Shown here one piece after another: positions 1-7,749 of a DNA stretch of 64,000 bases. Numbering within the stretch: position 1 is the first letter of the stretch; every line of letters starts with the position of its first letter. The stretch lies in NCBI GenBank assembly GCA_944389505.1, contig CALXMP010000002.1, forward strand, positions 216,083 to 280,082. The letters are read 5' to 3'. Made by a program: the position numbers and the translations under genes. A model generated the notes under the pieces. That model did no database searches and had not been told where the DNA came from. It saw only the letters and a list, made by a program, of their open reading frames with translations. This DNA is from an uncultured Spirochaetaceae bacterium. GTDB taxonomy: Bacteria; Spirochaetota; Spirochaetia; Sphaerochaetales; Sphaerochaetaceae.

Positions 1-113
1 ATCAGATACTTCTCACAAGGAATTCACAGATCGCAGCTTCCCAGGCTCTTGAGTCACTGCTTGCAGAGCTCAGAGGCGAGGCTAGGATCAATATTCTATA
101 CAAGGGCAACTGA
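1..113 (+). CDS. C-terminal end of an unidentified protein (5' truncated by window edge)
   Basis: An open frame enters from the left edge (first full codon at position 3) and ends at TGA 111-113, giving the last 36 residues of a protein that ends in NILYKGN. The stop overlaps the nusB start (TGATG), so the two are probably translationally coupled in one operon. The fragment is too short to assign. It carries no motif I recognise. Confidence 0.6.
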   Translation, partial: QILLTRNSQIAASQALESLLAELRGEARINILYKGN

Positions 114-544
114 TGAAAAGACACCGCGACAGGGAGATTGCCGTCTCGACGCTTTACTCCCTTGATTTCAATGGCAGCCTCTCTCCTGATGCAGAGTTCG
201 ATCCCTTCCAGGGAATGAACGAGGAGGAGGTCGCCTCTCTTGATGAGGATGATAAGGTATTCATCCGCTTTCTTATCTATGGAACGATCGAAAATCTCGA
301 GGCAATCGATGCGCTTATCTCAAAGTATTCGCTGAACAGGCCTATCGAGAGGATTGATTTCGTCGACAGGAATATCCTCCGCATAGCTTTCTACCAGCTT
401 GCCTTCTCACGTGATGTCCATCCTGCGATTGTCATCGATGAGGCAGTCAAGCTTTCCCAGGAGCTTTCGAACGATGTTTCCTTCCGTTTCATCAATGGTA
501 TACTTGATGCATACAGGAAGGATAACCTCAAGGAGGAGAGATGA
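113..544 (+). CDS. nusB: Transcription antitermination factor NusB
   Basis: A 143-residue all-helical protein of normal NusB length. It carries the family's N-terminal arginine-rich RDREIAVSTLYSLDF segment and the C-terminal signature region around HPAIVIDEAVKLSQELS followed by FRFINGILD. NusB binds boxA RNA with NusE (S10) and takes part in rRNA antitermination. The ATG overlaps the stop of the upstream gene by one base and the NusB stop overlaps the map start (ATGA), so this is the middle of a tightly coupled operon. The assignment rests on motif recognition and is strong. Confidence 0.92.
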   Translation: MKRHRDREIAVSTLYSLDFNGSLSPDAEFDPFQGMNEEEVASLDEDDKVFIRFLIYGTIENLEAIDALISKYSLNRPIERIDFVDRNILRIAFYQLAFSRDVHPAIVIDEAVKLSQELSNDVSFRFINGILDAYRKDNLKEER

Positions 545-1296
545 TCCAGCTTAAGTCGGAGAGCGAGATAGACGGAATCAGGACAAGCGGACACATGCTT
601 GCCGAGATGTTCGAGGAGATCGGGCCTCAGATTCAGGCTGGCATGAGCACGTGGGATGTCGATAAGCTCTTCCATGACTGGATGAAGAGGCATCATGCAG
701 GCGCTCCATGCGTAGGCTATATGGGCTATCCTGCAGCGACATGCGTCTCCGTCAATGATATGGTTATCCATGGAATCCCTTCAAAGAACGAGATACTCAA
801 GGACGGGGATATCGTGTCTGTAGATATCTGTCTTGAGAAGAATGGATTCATAAGCGATTCCACCCATACATATGAGATAGGAACCGTATCTCCCGATGTC
901 CATAAGCTCAATGTAGAGACGGAGAAGAGCCTCTATCTCGGCATTGAGGCGGCAGGAAAGCCTGGCGCAAGGATCCAGGATATAGCTGCAGCTGTCTCAG
1001 GCCACTGCCGCAAGTTCGGTTATGGGGTTGTCAGGGATTACTGCGGGCATGGCGTTGGCTTCGAGATGCACGAGGATCCGGAGATTCCGAACTATGTCTC
1101 ACTCATGAATCCCAATCCACGTATCAGAAAGGGAATGGTATTCGCTATCGAACCCATGATAAACATGGGAACATATAAGATCATCACGGAGCCCGATGGC
1201 TGGGGCGTCAAGACTGCTGACGGAAAGCCTGCATGCCATTGGGAGCATACTGTAGCCATGACGGATTCCGGGCTGGAGATACTTACCCGGATCTGA
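541..1296 (+). CDS. map: Type I methionine aminopeptidase
   Basis: A 251-residue cytosolic metallopeptidase that removes the initiator methionine from nascent proteins. The five expected metal ligands are visible: D95, D106 (in SDSTHTY), H170 (in YCGHGVG), E204 (in AIEPM) and E235 (in WEHTVA). H77 fits the substrate-binding histidine. There is no N-terminal extension, so this is the short bacterial form. The start ATG overlaps the nusB stop (ATGA) and is preceded by AAGGAGGAG. A phosphoribosyltransferase gene follows after 11 bp. Confidence 0.95.
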   Translation: MIQLKSESEIDGIRTSGHMLAEMFEEIGPQIQAGMSTWDVDKLFHDWMKRHHAGAPCVGYMGYPAATCVSVNDMVIHGIPSKNEILKDGDIVSVDICLEKNGFISDSTHTYEIGTVSPDVHKLNVETEKSLYLGIEAAGKPGARIQDIAAAVSGHCRKFGYGVVRDYCGHGVGFEMHEDPEIPNYVSLMNPNPRIRKGMVFAIEPMINMGTYKIITEPDGWGVKTADGKPACHWEHTVAMTDSGLEILTRI

Positions 1297-1307
1297 AAGG
1301 AGGGGAT

Positions 1308-1922
1308 ATGGCTAAGGACTTCATCACATGCGATATGATCAGGGATGCAGCGCTCAAGCTTGTCCGCAGGATGCACATGGAGGACCATTTCGTCCCGGAT
1401 GTGATCTATGATTCGCTCAGAGGCGGCGCGTACATGGCAAATGTCATGAGTGAGTACTACAAGCTCATAGCGAAGAAGGAGGGAAGGAATCCTGTCTTCT
1501 ATGCCGCTGTTGTCGCACGCTCATACGGATCTGTCCAGGAGCACTCCAGCCATGTTGATATCGATGGATGGACATGGAGCCCGAAGAACCTCAGAAAGGG
1601 GCAGAAGATCCTCATTGTCGATGATATCTTCGATACGGGAATGACCGTCAATGCTCTTGTCGGCTGCGTGATGAAGGAAGGGATTCCAAGAGAGGATATA
1701 AAGGTCGCGGTCTATGACTATAAAGTCCCTCTTTATAAGAAAGAGCCTCCGCTTGCCATCCAGCCCGATTACTGGTGCCGGAAGCACATCCTGAAGAAGC
1801 CGGAGGATTCAAGGTGGATCCACTATACGTGCCATGAGTTCATCGGCCTGACCCATGATGAGGTCGATGAGGTCTACAAGGATCCTGAGGTGAGGGCAAT
1901 CCTTCACGAGATCCTTGAATAA
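1308..1922 (+). CDS. Phosphoribosyltransferase family protein (purine/hypoxanthine type)
   Basis: A 204-residue protein with the PRPP-binding loop ILIVDDIFDTGMT at residues 101-113, the hallmark of type I phosphoribosyltransferases. Overall it resembles the hypoxanthine/xanthine-guanine salvage enzymes that convert a free purine base and PRPP to a nucleotide, but the base specificity cannot be read from the sequence. The ATG at 1308 is chosen because AAAGGAGGGG lies just upstream. In-frame codons further 5' lie inside map. It is the last gene of the nusB-map operon and is followed by a terminator hairpin. Confidence 0.82.
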   Translation: MAKDFITCDMIRDAALKLVRRMHMEDHFVPDVIYDSLRGGAYMANVMSEYYKLIAKKEGRNPVFYAAVVARSYGSVQEHSSHVDIDGWTWSPKNLRKGQKILIVDDIFDTGMTVNALVGCVMKEGIPREDIKVAVYDYKVPLYKKEPPLAIQPDYWCRKHILKKPEDSRWIHYTCHEFIGLTHDEVDEVYKDPEVRAILHEILE

Positions 1923-1927
1923 GAGAG

Positions 1928-1958
1928 AAGCCGGAGGAGTCAGTCTTCCGGCTTTTTC
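1928..1958 (+). terminator. Rho-independent terminator after the phosphoribosyltransferase gene
   Basis: Stem AAGCCGGA (1928-1935) pairs with TCCGGCTT (1947-1954), with an 11-nt loop, followed by TTTCCTTCC on the plus strand. The hairpin overlaps the last codons and stop of the convergent nhaC gene, so one structure probably serves both genes. Confidence 0.8.
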
Positions 1959-3250
1959 CTTCCCATCATCCAGCAGACAGGAATGAGATAGAGATAGCAT
2001 GCGGCTGCTATCGAGCTCATAGGCGCTCCGATGACTGAAAGCGGTACGCTTCCTGCAATTGACCATGGAATGAGCGGTGCGATTACGATGACTGTGTTCT
2101 CAAGCGCTATCGCCATCTTCCTTTTATCTTTCTCAAGGTCGGTACAGAGCTGATGGGTCAGCATCGTTGCAAGGGTCTGGTTGCAGGATATCATGGCAGT
2201 GAGTGTCGATACTGCAGTAATTGTGATTCTTGATGGAATCCTTGATTTGAGGAGCTTTCCCTTCATCCCATCAAGCATGCCTGTCTCATGGAAGATACCT
2301 GAGTATGATGAGGATATCGCTACGATGATGGCAACATTCACCATCGATACGATTCCTCCGCCATTGAGCATTATCCCAAGTTCTGTCGAATCTGCTTCAT
2401 AGCCTGTAATAAGCATGGGAATGAGTTTTGCAGGAGATATCTTCTCATAGAATATCGCAATGATAACAGCAGATAGGATGCTTGCAGCCATTGTCCGTCT
2501 CGTGCTGAAGTGGAGCAGTGAGAGAATAAGCATGATAAGTGCTGGAAGCAGTGGGATGAATCCTATTCGGAAGCTCTCCATGAACAGCGTTGTCAGTCCT
2601 GTATCTATTGTATTTCCGGTAACCGATAGAAAACTCATCACGCAGTATGCGGCAAATGAGAGTATGAATGGGATAACCGATGTCCTTACCATCCCTGGTA
2701 TATTGCTGTTGACATCTGTCTTCGTCAGATCAGCCACAAGCAGTGCGCTTGTCGATACAGGTGAGCATCTGTCTCCGAAGAATACGCCGGAAAGGATTGC
2801 TCCACCTGCAAGCATCGGATTCATACCGATTGCATCGGATATCGTCATGCATATGATTCCGACTGTTGCAGCACTTCCGAAGGATGTTCCTGTCAGGAAT
2901 GATATGAGCGAATTGACAAGAAATGCCGCGCCAAGGAACCACTCAGGACGAATTATAGGCATTGAGTATGTGATCACGGCAGGAATCGTTCCTGCCAGGC
3001 GCCATGAGGCTGTGAGCATCCCGATCAGCACGAAGGCAAGGAGTATGTTCCTTGCCCCATATATTCCTTCAAGAGAGATTCTCAGAATCCTCTTTGCCGA
3101 TAATCCATGCATGTATGCATGTATGAAGAATATCGCATACCCTGCAATAAGCGCCCAGATGATGGATATGCCCAGTGTTATCGATAACAATAGAACAGCA
3201 ATGAAGGCCAGAATCGCCATAAGCGAAATAGTAAGTAATGTGATGATCAT
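1940..3250 (-). CDS. nhaC: Na+/H+ antiporter, NhaC family
   Basis: A 436-residue, strongly hydrophobic polytopic membrane protein with about a dozen membrane segments. It carries family-typical stretches such as FLTGTSFGSAATVG and FFGDRCSPVSTSALL. NhaC proteins exchange protons and sodium (or organic substrates in related branches) across the inner membrane. The start is ATG 3250. A TTG at 3256 is the alternative. Neither has a Shine-Dalgarno sequence. The gene stands alone on the minus strand and its 3' end is embedded in the terminator hairpin shared with the convergent phosphoribosyltransferase gene. The transported substrate is not certain. Confidence 0.85.
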   Translation of the reverse strand: MIITLLTISLMAILAFIAVLLLSITLGISIIWALIAGYAIFFIHAYMHGLSAKRILRISLEGIYGARNILLAFVLIGMLTASWRLAGTIPAVITYSMPIIRPEWFLGAAFLVNSLISFLTGTSFGSAATVGIICMTISDAIGMNPMLAGGAILSGVFFGDRCSPVSTSALLVADLTKTDVNSNIPGMVRTSVIPFILSFAAYCVMSFLSVTGNTIDTGLTTLFMESFRIGFIPLLPALIMLILSLLHFSTRRTMAASILSAVIIAIFYEKISPAKLIPMLITGYEADSTELGIMLNGGGIVSMVNVAIIVAISSSYSGIFHETGMLDGMKGKLLKSRIPSRITITAVSTLTAMISCNQTLATMLTHQLCTDLEKDKRKMAIALENTVIVIAPLIPWSIAGSVPLSVIGAPMSSIAAACYLYLIPVCWMMGRKKPED

Positions 3251-3417
3251 GGTCAATGAATAATCATGTCAAAGCTGGTGCTCGACATAAGATCTGTACC
3301 CGACAAATCATTTTTAAATCAACATCGCTGTTTTTGAATCAGAAAAAGGAGAGAGTATATCAGAAGCAGCCTTGATCCCATTTGTGATTTCAAGAAAGCG
3401 CGGGATAGATAATATAT

Positions 3418-3597
3418 TCACTTATTGATACCGTACTTTTCTCTGAAAGCTTTTATCTTTTCATCTGAAGGAGTGAATATGGGTTTGGGGGCAGGACAAT
3501 CATTTTTCAGCGTAGGGTTCCTGAAGGCTTCCCACACAGCTTTTTCTCCCCATCCGGGAGCAGCTTTCAGTATTTTTCCGAAAGATTCAGTAGCCAT
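3418..3597 (-). CDS. Small protein of unknown function (59 aa)
   Basis: Minus-strand ATG at 3597 opens a 59-residue frame ending at TGA 3420-3418. GAAGGAG lies 7-8 nt upstream of the ATG, which supports translation. The product is soluble, rich in Lys, Pro and aromatic residues (APGWGEKAVWEAFRNPTLK near the N-terminus, FTPSDEKIKAFREKYGINK at the end), with no signal peptide or membrane segment. It lies between nhaC and the terminator of the lipoprotein gene, all on the same strand. I do not recognise a family. The good ribosome site and non-random composition suggest a real gene. Confidence 0.6.
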   Translation of the reverse strand: MATESFGKILKAAPGWGEKAVWEAFRNPTLKNDCPAPKPIFTPSDEKIKAFREKYGINK

Positions 3598-3646
3598 TCC
3601 ATTTCTCCTTCATGAAATGATATATAGCAAAACCAATGAAAAAGAA

Positions 3647-3680
3647 ATAAGGCAGCACATGATTCCATGTACTGCCTTAT
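3647..3680 (-). terminator. Rho-independent terminator of the barrel/lipoprotein operon
   Basis: ATAAGGCAG (3647-3655) pairs with CTGCCTTAT (3672-3680), and inner bases extend the stem. Read on the minus strand the hairpin is followed by TTTCTTTTTC. It lies just downstream of the lipoprotein stop at 3703. Confidence 0.85.
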
Positions 3681-3702
3681 GAATGCTTATTGCATTGTTG
3701 TA

Positions 3703-4878
3703 TTAAAGGAAGTCGGAAAGCATATAGCCTGATCCGGATCTTATCTTCTCAAGCCTCTGCGTACCTGATGCTTCAGGGCGTACGACATAGAAGCCATTGT
3801 CCTGGGTTATCATCAAGTATTCCCTGTTGCTTCCGTTCTTTCCAGCGAAGCAGAGTGGGACGACATCGGCATCCTCTGTGACGGAGATGATCGAAGGCCT
3901 GGACTTGTTGTTCGATTCGGATGTGTCGTTTATGTCCTCCCTCCAGTAGATGCCATTGTCAGAGAGATAGCCGACAACGCTGTTTCCATCCCTGTAGATT
4001 GTCAGGTAGTTAACCTCCCTGTCGAGGACATCGAACCGCAGATCGCTCTGCCTTAGCCTGCCGTCATATCCGTTTTCCTTATATGATGTGTCGATAGCAC
4101 AGATCTCACCGCTTGCAAGAGCTGCATAGTTGCCATCTGATCCCATAGGGTAGTCACGGGAATCGTGGGCAGTGTAGATCTTCGACATTGTGCCATCAAT
4201 GATCACATAAAGATCATTCATGTTATCAGGAAGACCCTCGATCTCCGGATCATCTGTCGTGGCTTTTAGAACACCATCGCCGATCATCTGTGAATTGGAA
4301 GGTACAGAGAACTGCGATGAGAGTGACATCGATGTGCCATTGATTTCCAGCTGTGCATAGTGAGCAGGGCTTAGGTTGTTCTCGCCCTGGAGCTTATAGA
4401 GGATCTGGATCTTATCCGGGGCGATACGTGAGACCGCGAAGGAGGTTATATCACTTACGCCTGTGATCGTGCATTTATTGTCTGTCATGGCTTTATTGAG
4501 TTCATCAAGCGTTATCTCTCCGCTCTCAGGAACTCTCACGCGGAAGAACTGATAGAGCTTTGTAGTGCTATCCTTGTATGCCATATAGAGGTAGCCATCC
4601 TGGAATACGATCGGGAATGGATCATCCTTCGAGGACTCAAGGACCTTCTCGTACCTGATCTCATAGCCGTTGCCATTGCTGCGCTGGACTGAATAAGCCT
4701 TGTATATATCCCAGTCACGCTCAAGATAGATGCGTGTTCCATCATTTCCGAGGTAGCTCTGGTTATAGCTCTCCTCTTCCTCCGCAAACTGATATGCCCA
4801 CTGCAGGACACCTCTGGAGGAATCATTGCATGATACTGCGAGTAGTATGATGAATATCGAAAGAAGCAGTTTCTTCAT
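3703..4878 (-). CDS. Lipoprotein of unknown function (391 aa)
   Basis: The N-terminus has a lipoprotein signal peptide (MKKLLLSIFIILLAVSC) with lipobox LAVSC and lipidated Cys17. The rest is a soluble beta-rich protein with many short strands and turn motifs (DGNSVVGYLSDNGIYWRED and similar), compatible with a propeller-like fold, but I see no definite domain. The start has a strong site (AAGGGGGGAGACA). It is the second gene after an outer-membrane barrel gene, 11 bp downstream, and ends at a terminator. The signal peptide closely resembles that of the caspase-like lipoprotein at 59517, which is also second after a barrel gene. Confidence 0.75.
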   Translation of the reverse strand: MKKLLLSIFIILLAVSCNDSSRGVLQWAYQFAEEEESYNQSYLGNDGTRIYLERDWDIYKAYSVQRSNGNGYEIRYEKVLESSKDDPFPIVFQDGYLYMAYKDSTTKLYQFFRVRVPESGEITLDELNKAMTDNKCTITGVSDITSFAVSRIAPDKIQILYKLQGENNLSPAHYAQLEINGTSMSLSSQFSVPSNSQMIGDGVLKATTDDPEIEGLPDNMNDLYVIIDGTMSKIYTAHDSRDYPMGSDGNYAALASGEICAIDTSYKENGYDGRLRQSDLRFDVLDREVNYLTIYRDGNSVVGYLSDNGIYWREDINDTSESNNKSRPSIISVTEDADVVPLCFAGKNGSNREYLMITQDNGFYVVRPEASGTQRLEKIRSGSGYMLSDFL

Positions 4879-4889
4879 TGTCTCCCCCC

Positions 4890-5498
4890 TTAATGCCTGT
4901 AGATGACCGATACCATCAGCGGTACGGTAGCATAGAGCGAATTCTTCTTTGCTGAATCGCCTGATACGCCATAGATCTCAGGTACCATATGGAATCCTGC
5001 CGTAATGCCAGCACCCCATTCATTCGTGAAGAAGTACCTCATGCCGATCTCGAATGTGACTCCGAGGTTGATGCTTGAGTAGTCGCTTATTGCGATGTAA
5101 TCAAGGCCGATTCCGAGCGATATCGGTATCTCGAAGTCTCCCTGGAGCGGAACATATGTGAACTTCAGGAGGATAGGGACTGATGTATAGACATCATTGC
5201 TCCTTACGAAGTCGAAGTGGTATCCCAGCTCGCCTCCGATAGCGAAGTACTCATTCAGGAAGACCTGGTAGGATATGGATCCGAAGCCTCCTACCGTATG
5301 GTGCGTCTGTCCATCGCCTGCGCCGAATCCGAATGTGAGAGGGAATTCGGGATCGTTCGGATTGTAGTAGAAGAAAGGAATAGTCGGACCTGCTGATATC
5401 GTGAATACCTGCGAGCCCGTATCATAGTATGTAGGCAATGCAGCGAGATACAGCGGCAATGCCAATAGCAGCAATATGATAGCTGTCAGTTTCTTCAT
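4890..5498 (-). CDS. Outer-membrane beta-barrel protein
   Basis: A 202-residue protein with signal peptide MKKLTAIILLLLALPLYLAALP followed by alternating amphipathic strands rich in Gly and aromatic residues. It ends in VPLMVSVIYRH, typical of a small eight-stranded outer-membrane barrel. ATG 5498 is chosen because GAGGAGC precedes it and because upstream in-frame codons would lie beyond the promoter start region. It is the first gene of a two-gene operon with the lipoprotein at 3703-4878. Function is unknown. It could be structural, or an anchor or export partner for the lipoprotein. Confidence 0.78.
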   Translation of the reverse strand: MKKLTAIILLLLALPLYLAALPTYYDTGSQVFTISAGPTIPFFYYNPNDPEFPLTFGFGAGDGQTHHTVGGFGSISYQVFLNEYFAIGGELGYHFDFVRSNDVYTSVPILLKFTYVPLQGDFEIPISLGIGLDYIAISDYSSINLGVTFEIGMRYFFTNEWGAGITAGFHMVPEIYGVSGDSAKKNSLYATVPLMVSVIYRH

Positions 5499-5516
5499 CG
5501 GTTGCTCCTCTAGGCG

Positions 5517-5545
5517 ATTATACATGAACGCGATACTTCATTCAA
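5517..5545 (-). promoter_or_regulatory. Sigma-70-type promoter for the barrel/lipoprotein operon
   Basis: On the minus strand TTGAAT (5545-5540), a 17-bp spacer and TATAAT (5522-5517). Transcription would start near 5510, leaving a short leader with the GAGGAGC ribosome site. It is divergent from the folD promoter, and the two -35 boxes are 6 bp apart. Confidence 0.8.
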
Positions 5546-5551
5546 ACAGAC

Positions 5552-5580
5552 TTGTTGGCCTCGCGCTTACTCTCTATAAT
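5552..5580 (+). promoter_or_regulatory. Promoter of folD, predicted to give a leaderless mRNA
   Basis: TTGTTG (5552-5557), 17-bp spacer, TATAAT (5575-5580). The A of the folD ATG (5588) is 8 nt after the last base of the -10 box, the usual transcription start distance. No Shine-Dalgarno sequence precedes the ATG. Confidence 0.78.
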
Positions 5581-5587
5581 TCCCCAT

Positions 5588-6463
5588 ATGAGAAGATTAG
5601 GTTGCAGAAAGGTTGCGGATGCCGTTCTCGAAAGTATCCGGAAGAGGACTGAAGTATTCACTGGTGAAGGAAATAGCGTTCCATCGCTTGCGGTAGTGCT
5701 TGTGGGAGAGGATCCTGCGAGCATGACATATGTCAGGAAGAAGGCCGAGGCAGCAGCGTCTCTGGGCTTTATGCATTTTCAGTATAATCTTGATGCAGAT
5801 ACCGAGGAGAAGGATCTTCTTGCCCTGATCGATGAGCTCAATGCAAGGGATGATGTCGATGGAATACTCGTCCAGCTTCCTCTCCCGAAGGGTATCGATA
5901 CCGATAAGGTCATCGACAGGATCGCTCCAGAGAAGGATGTCGATGGATTTACGCCTGTGAACCTTGGAAGGCTTGCAATAGGCAATGATGCATTCGTTCC
6001 ATGCACACCTAAAGGGATCATGAAGACCCTTGAATACTATGGCATAGAGACTGCTGGCAGGAATGTCACCGTGATAGGCAGGAGCAATATCGTAGGAAAG
6101 CCCATGGCCCTGCTTCTGATGCAGCGCGGAGCGGATGCAACTGTGACGGTATGCAATACGAAGACAAAGGATCTTAAGGAGCATACGCTCTCTGCTGATA
6201 TCATAATAGTGGCAGCAGGACACCCTGGCACAATCGATTCCAGCTATGTGAAGGACGGGGCTGCTGTCATCGATGTCGGTGTGAACAGGATTGAGGACCC
6301 GACAAGGGAGAAGGGCTTCAGGCTCACAGGGGATGCCGACTATGATTCCTTCAGCGACCGCGATGTCTCGATAACCCCTGTTCCGGGAGGTGTCGGGCTT
6401 ATGACCGTCTCCATGCTTATGGAGAACACGCTTGAGGCTGCCATCAGGAGAAGAGGAAAGTGA
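5588..6463 (+). CDS. folD: Bifunctional methylenetetrahydrofolate dehydrogenase / methenyltetrahydrofolate cyclohydrolase
   Basis: A 291-residue cytosolic enzyme of one-carbon metabolism interconverting 5,10-methylene-, methenyl- and 10-formyl-tetrahydrofolate with NADP. Visible signatures are LAVVLVGEDPASMTYVRKK (with the YxxxK catalytic region), QLPLP, the NADP-binding GRSNIVGKPMALLL, and the C-terminal PVPGGVGLMTVSML. The start at ATG 5588 matches the usual family N-terminus. In-frame TTG codons upstream are the -35 box itself. The stop overlaps the miaB GTG. With its promoter placed directly before the ATG, the transcript is probably leaderless. Confidence 0.95.
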   Translation: MRRLGCRKVADAVLESIRKRTEVFTGEGNSVPSLAVVLVGEDPASMTYVRKKAEAAASLGFMHFQYNLDADTEEKDLLALIDELNARDDVDGILVQLPLPKGIDTDKVIDRIAPEKDVDGFTPVNLGRLAIGNDAFVPCTPKGIMKTLEYYGIETAGRNVTVIGRSNIVGKPMALLLMQRGADATVTVCNTKTKDLKEHTLSADIIIVAAGHPGTIDSSYVKDGAAVIDVGVNRIEDPTREKGFRLTGDADYDSFSDRDVSITPVPGGVGLMTVSMLMENTLEAAIRRRGK

Positions 6464-7749
6464 AGTATCTTATAGAGACCTATGGGTGTCAGCTGAATAA
6501 GGCCGAGTCCGATGCGCTTGAGATTCTCCTGAAGGGAAGGGGAATCGAGAAGACCGAGAATCCCGATGAGGCCGATGCCGTTATCCTCAACACATGCTCT
6601 GTAAGGAAGACTGCTGAGAACAGGATCTGGGGACGTCTGGGGTTCTATTCCGCTGAGAAGAGGAAGCATGGCACAAGGATAATCGTCACAGGCTGCATGG
6701 CAGAACGTCTCAAGGAAGATCTTAAGAAGGATGCTCCATATGTCGATGCAGTCATAGGAACGAACGATAAGGCCTCCATCCCTGATTTCATCGTATCGGG
6801 AAGCATTCCTTCCCTTGATCACTATAGTTTCCAGCGTTCTTATTATCAGGAGGGGGCATACTCAAGCTATGTGCCTATAATGAATGGCTGCAATAACTTC
6901 TGCTCATACTGCATCGTTCCGTATGTAAGGGGCAGGGAAGTCTCAAGGCCTGTTGAGGATATCATAGAGGAGATAAAGGCGCTTGAGGAAAGGAATGTCA
7001 GGGAGATAACCCTTCTCGGGCAGAACGTGAATTCATACTCATCGGAATATAATGGCTCCCATGTCGATTTCCCGACGCTCCTTGAGATCATCGTGCCATA
7101 TATGGAGAGCATCCAGTTCGTGCGCTTCGAGTCTCCCCATCCTAAGGATTTCTCTGACCATCTTATCGATGTCATCGCACGTGAGCGCCGTATTGCCAGC
7201 CACATCCACCTTCCGATGCAGTCAGGCTCTACGCGTATCCTTTCCCTGATGAACAGGAAGAATACCAGGGAGAGCTTCATATCTCTTGTCGGGAAGATGC
7301 GGGAAAGGATTCCGGGGCTTACATTCTCAACAGATGTAATGGTTGGCTTCCCTTCAGAGACGGAGAAGGAGTATGAGGAGACGCTCTCCATGATGGAGAT
7401 CATGGGATGCACGGAAGCGTTCATGTATTACTTCAATCCACGCGAGGGGACAAGGGCTGCCTCGATGGATGGCCAGATTGAGGACGAGGTTAAGATCAGG
7501 CGTCTCGAGAGGCTTATCAATGAACAGCTTGAAAGGCAGAAGAGGATAAAGGAATCGATGATACCGTTCTCCGCCCGTGTGCTTGTCACAGGCAGGAGCC
7601 GTGATGACGAGGGCATGTATCTCGGGCGGAGCGAGCACAATGACTACTTCGTCTTCTCCTCTTCATCGCCGCTTAGTGATGGAGACATCGTCAAAGTTAA
7701 TGCCGATGAGCTCAGCGGCAATACTTTCAGGGGGCATAAAGTTGAGTGA
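6460..7749 (+). CDS. miaB: tRNA-2-methylthio-N6-dimethylallyladenosine synthase MiaB
   Basis: A 429-residue radical-SAM methylthiotransferase that converts i6A37 to ms2i6A37 in tRNA. The N-terminal UPF0004 domain provides C10, C46 and C79 for the second iron-sulfur cluster. The radical-SAM cluster is C144, C148 and C151 in GCNNFCSYC, followed by VPYVRGRE. A C-terminal TRAM domain (about 365-429) includes RVLVTGRSRDDEGMYLGR. The GTG start overlaps the folD stop (GTGA). A sirtuin gene overlaps its 3' end. The NNFCSYCIVPYVRGRE form fits MiaB rather than RimO or MtaB. Confidence 0.93.
   Translation: MKYLIETYGCQLNKAESDALEILLKGRGIEKTENPDEADAVILNTCSVRKTAENRIWGRLGFYSAEKRKHGTRIIVTGCMAERLKEDLKKDAPYVDAVIGTNDKASIPDFIVSGSIPSLDHYSFQRSYYQEGAYSSYVPIMNGCNNFCSYCIVPYVRGREVSRPVEDIIEEIKALEERNVREITLLGQNVNSYSSEYNGSHVDFPTLLEIIVPYMESIQFVRFESPHPKDFSDHLIDVIARERRIASHIHLPMQSGSTRILSLMNRKNTRESFISLVGKMRERIPGLTFSTDVMVGFPSETEKEYEETLSMMEIMGCTEAFMYYFNPREGTRAASMDGQIEDEVKIRRLERLINEQLERQKRIKESMIPFSARVLVTGRSRDDEGMYLGRSEHNDYFVFSSSSPLSDGDIVKVNADELSGNTFRGHKVE

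Noticed and set aside
2460..3263. Long plus-strand frame opposite nhaC (267 codons)
   Set aside because: Its translation has no family resemblance. The minus-strand frame is a clear multi-pass NhaC protein, so this is its antisense shadow.
3251..3290. Leaderless start for nhaC
   Set aside because: No SD is present, but the -10 candidate (TATTCA) is poor and no -35 lies at proper distance, so I did not add it to the leaderless set.
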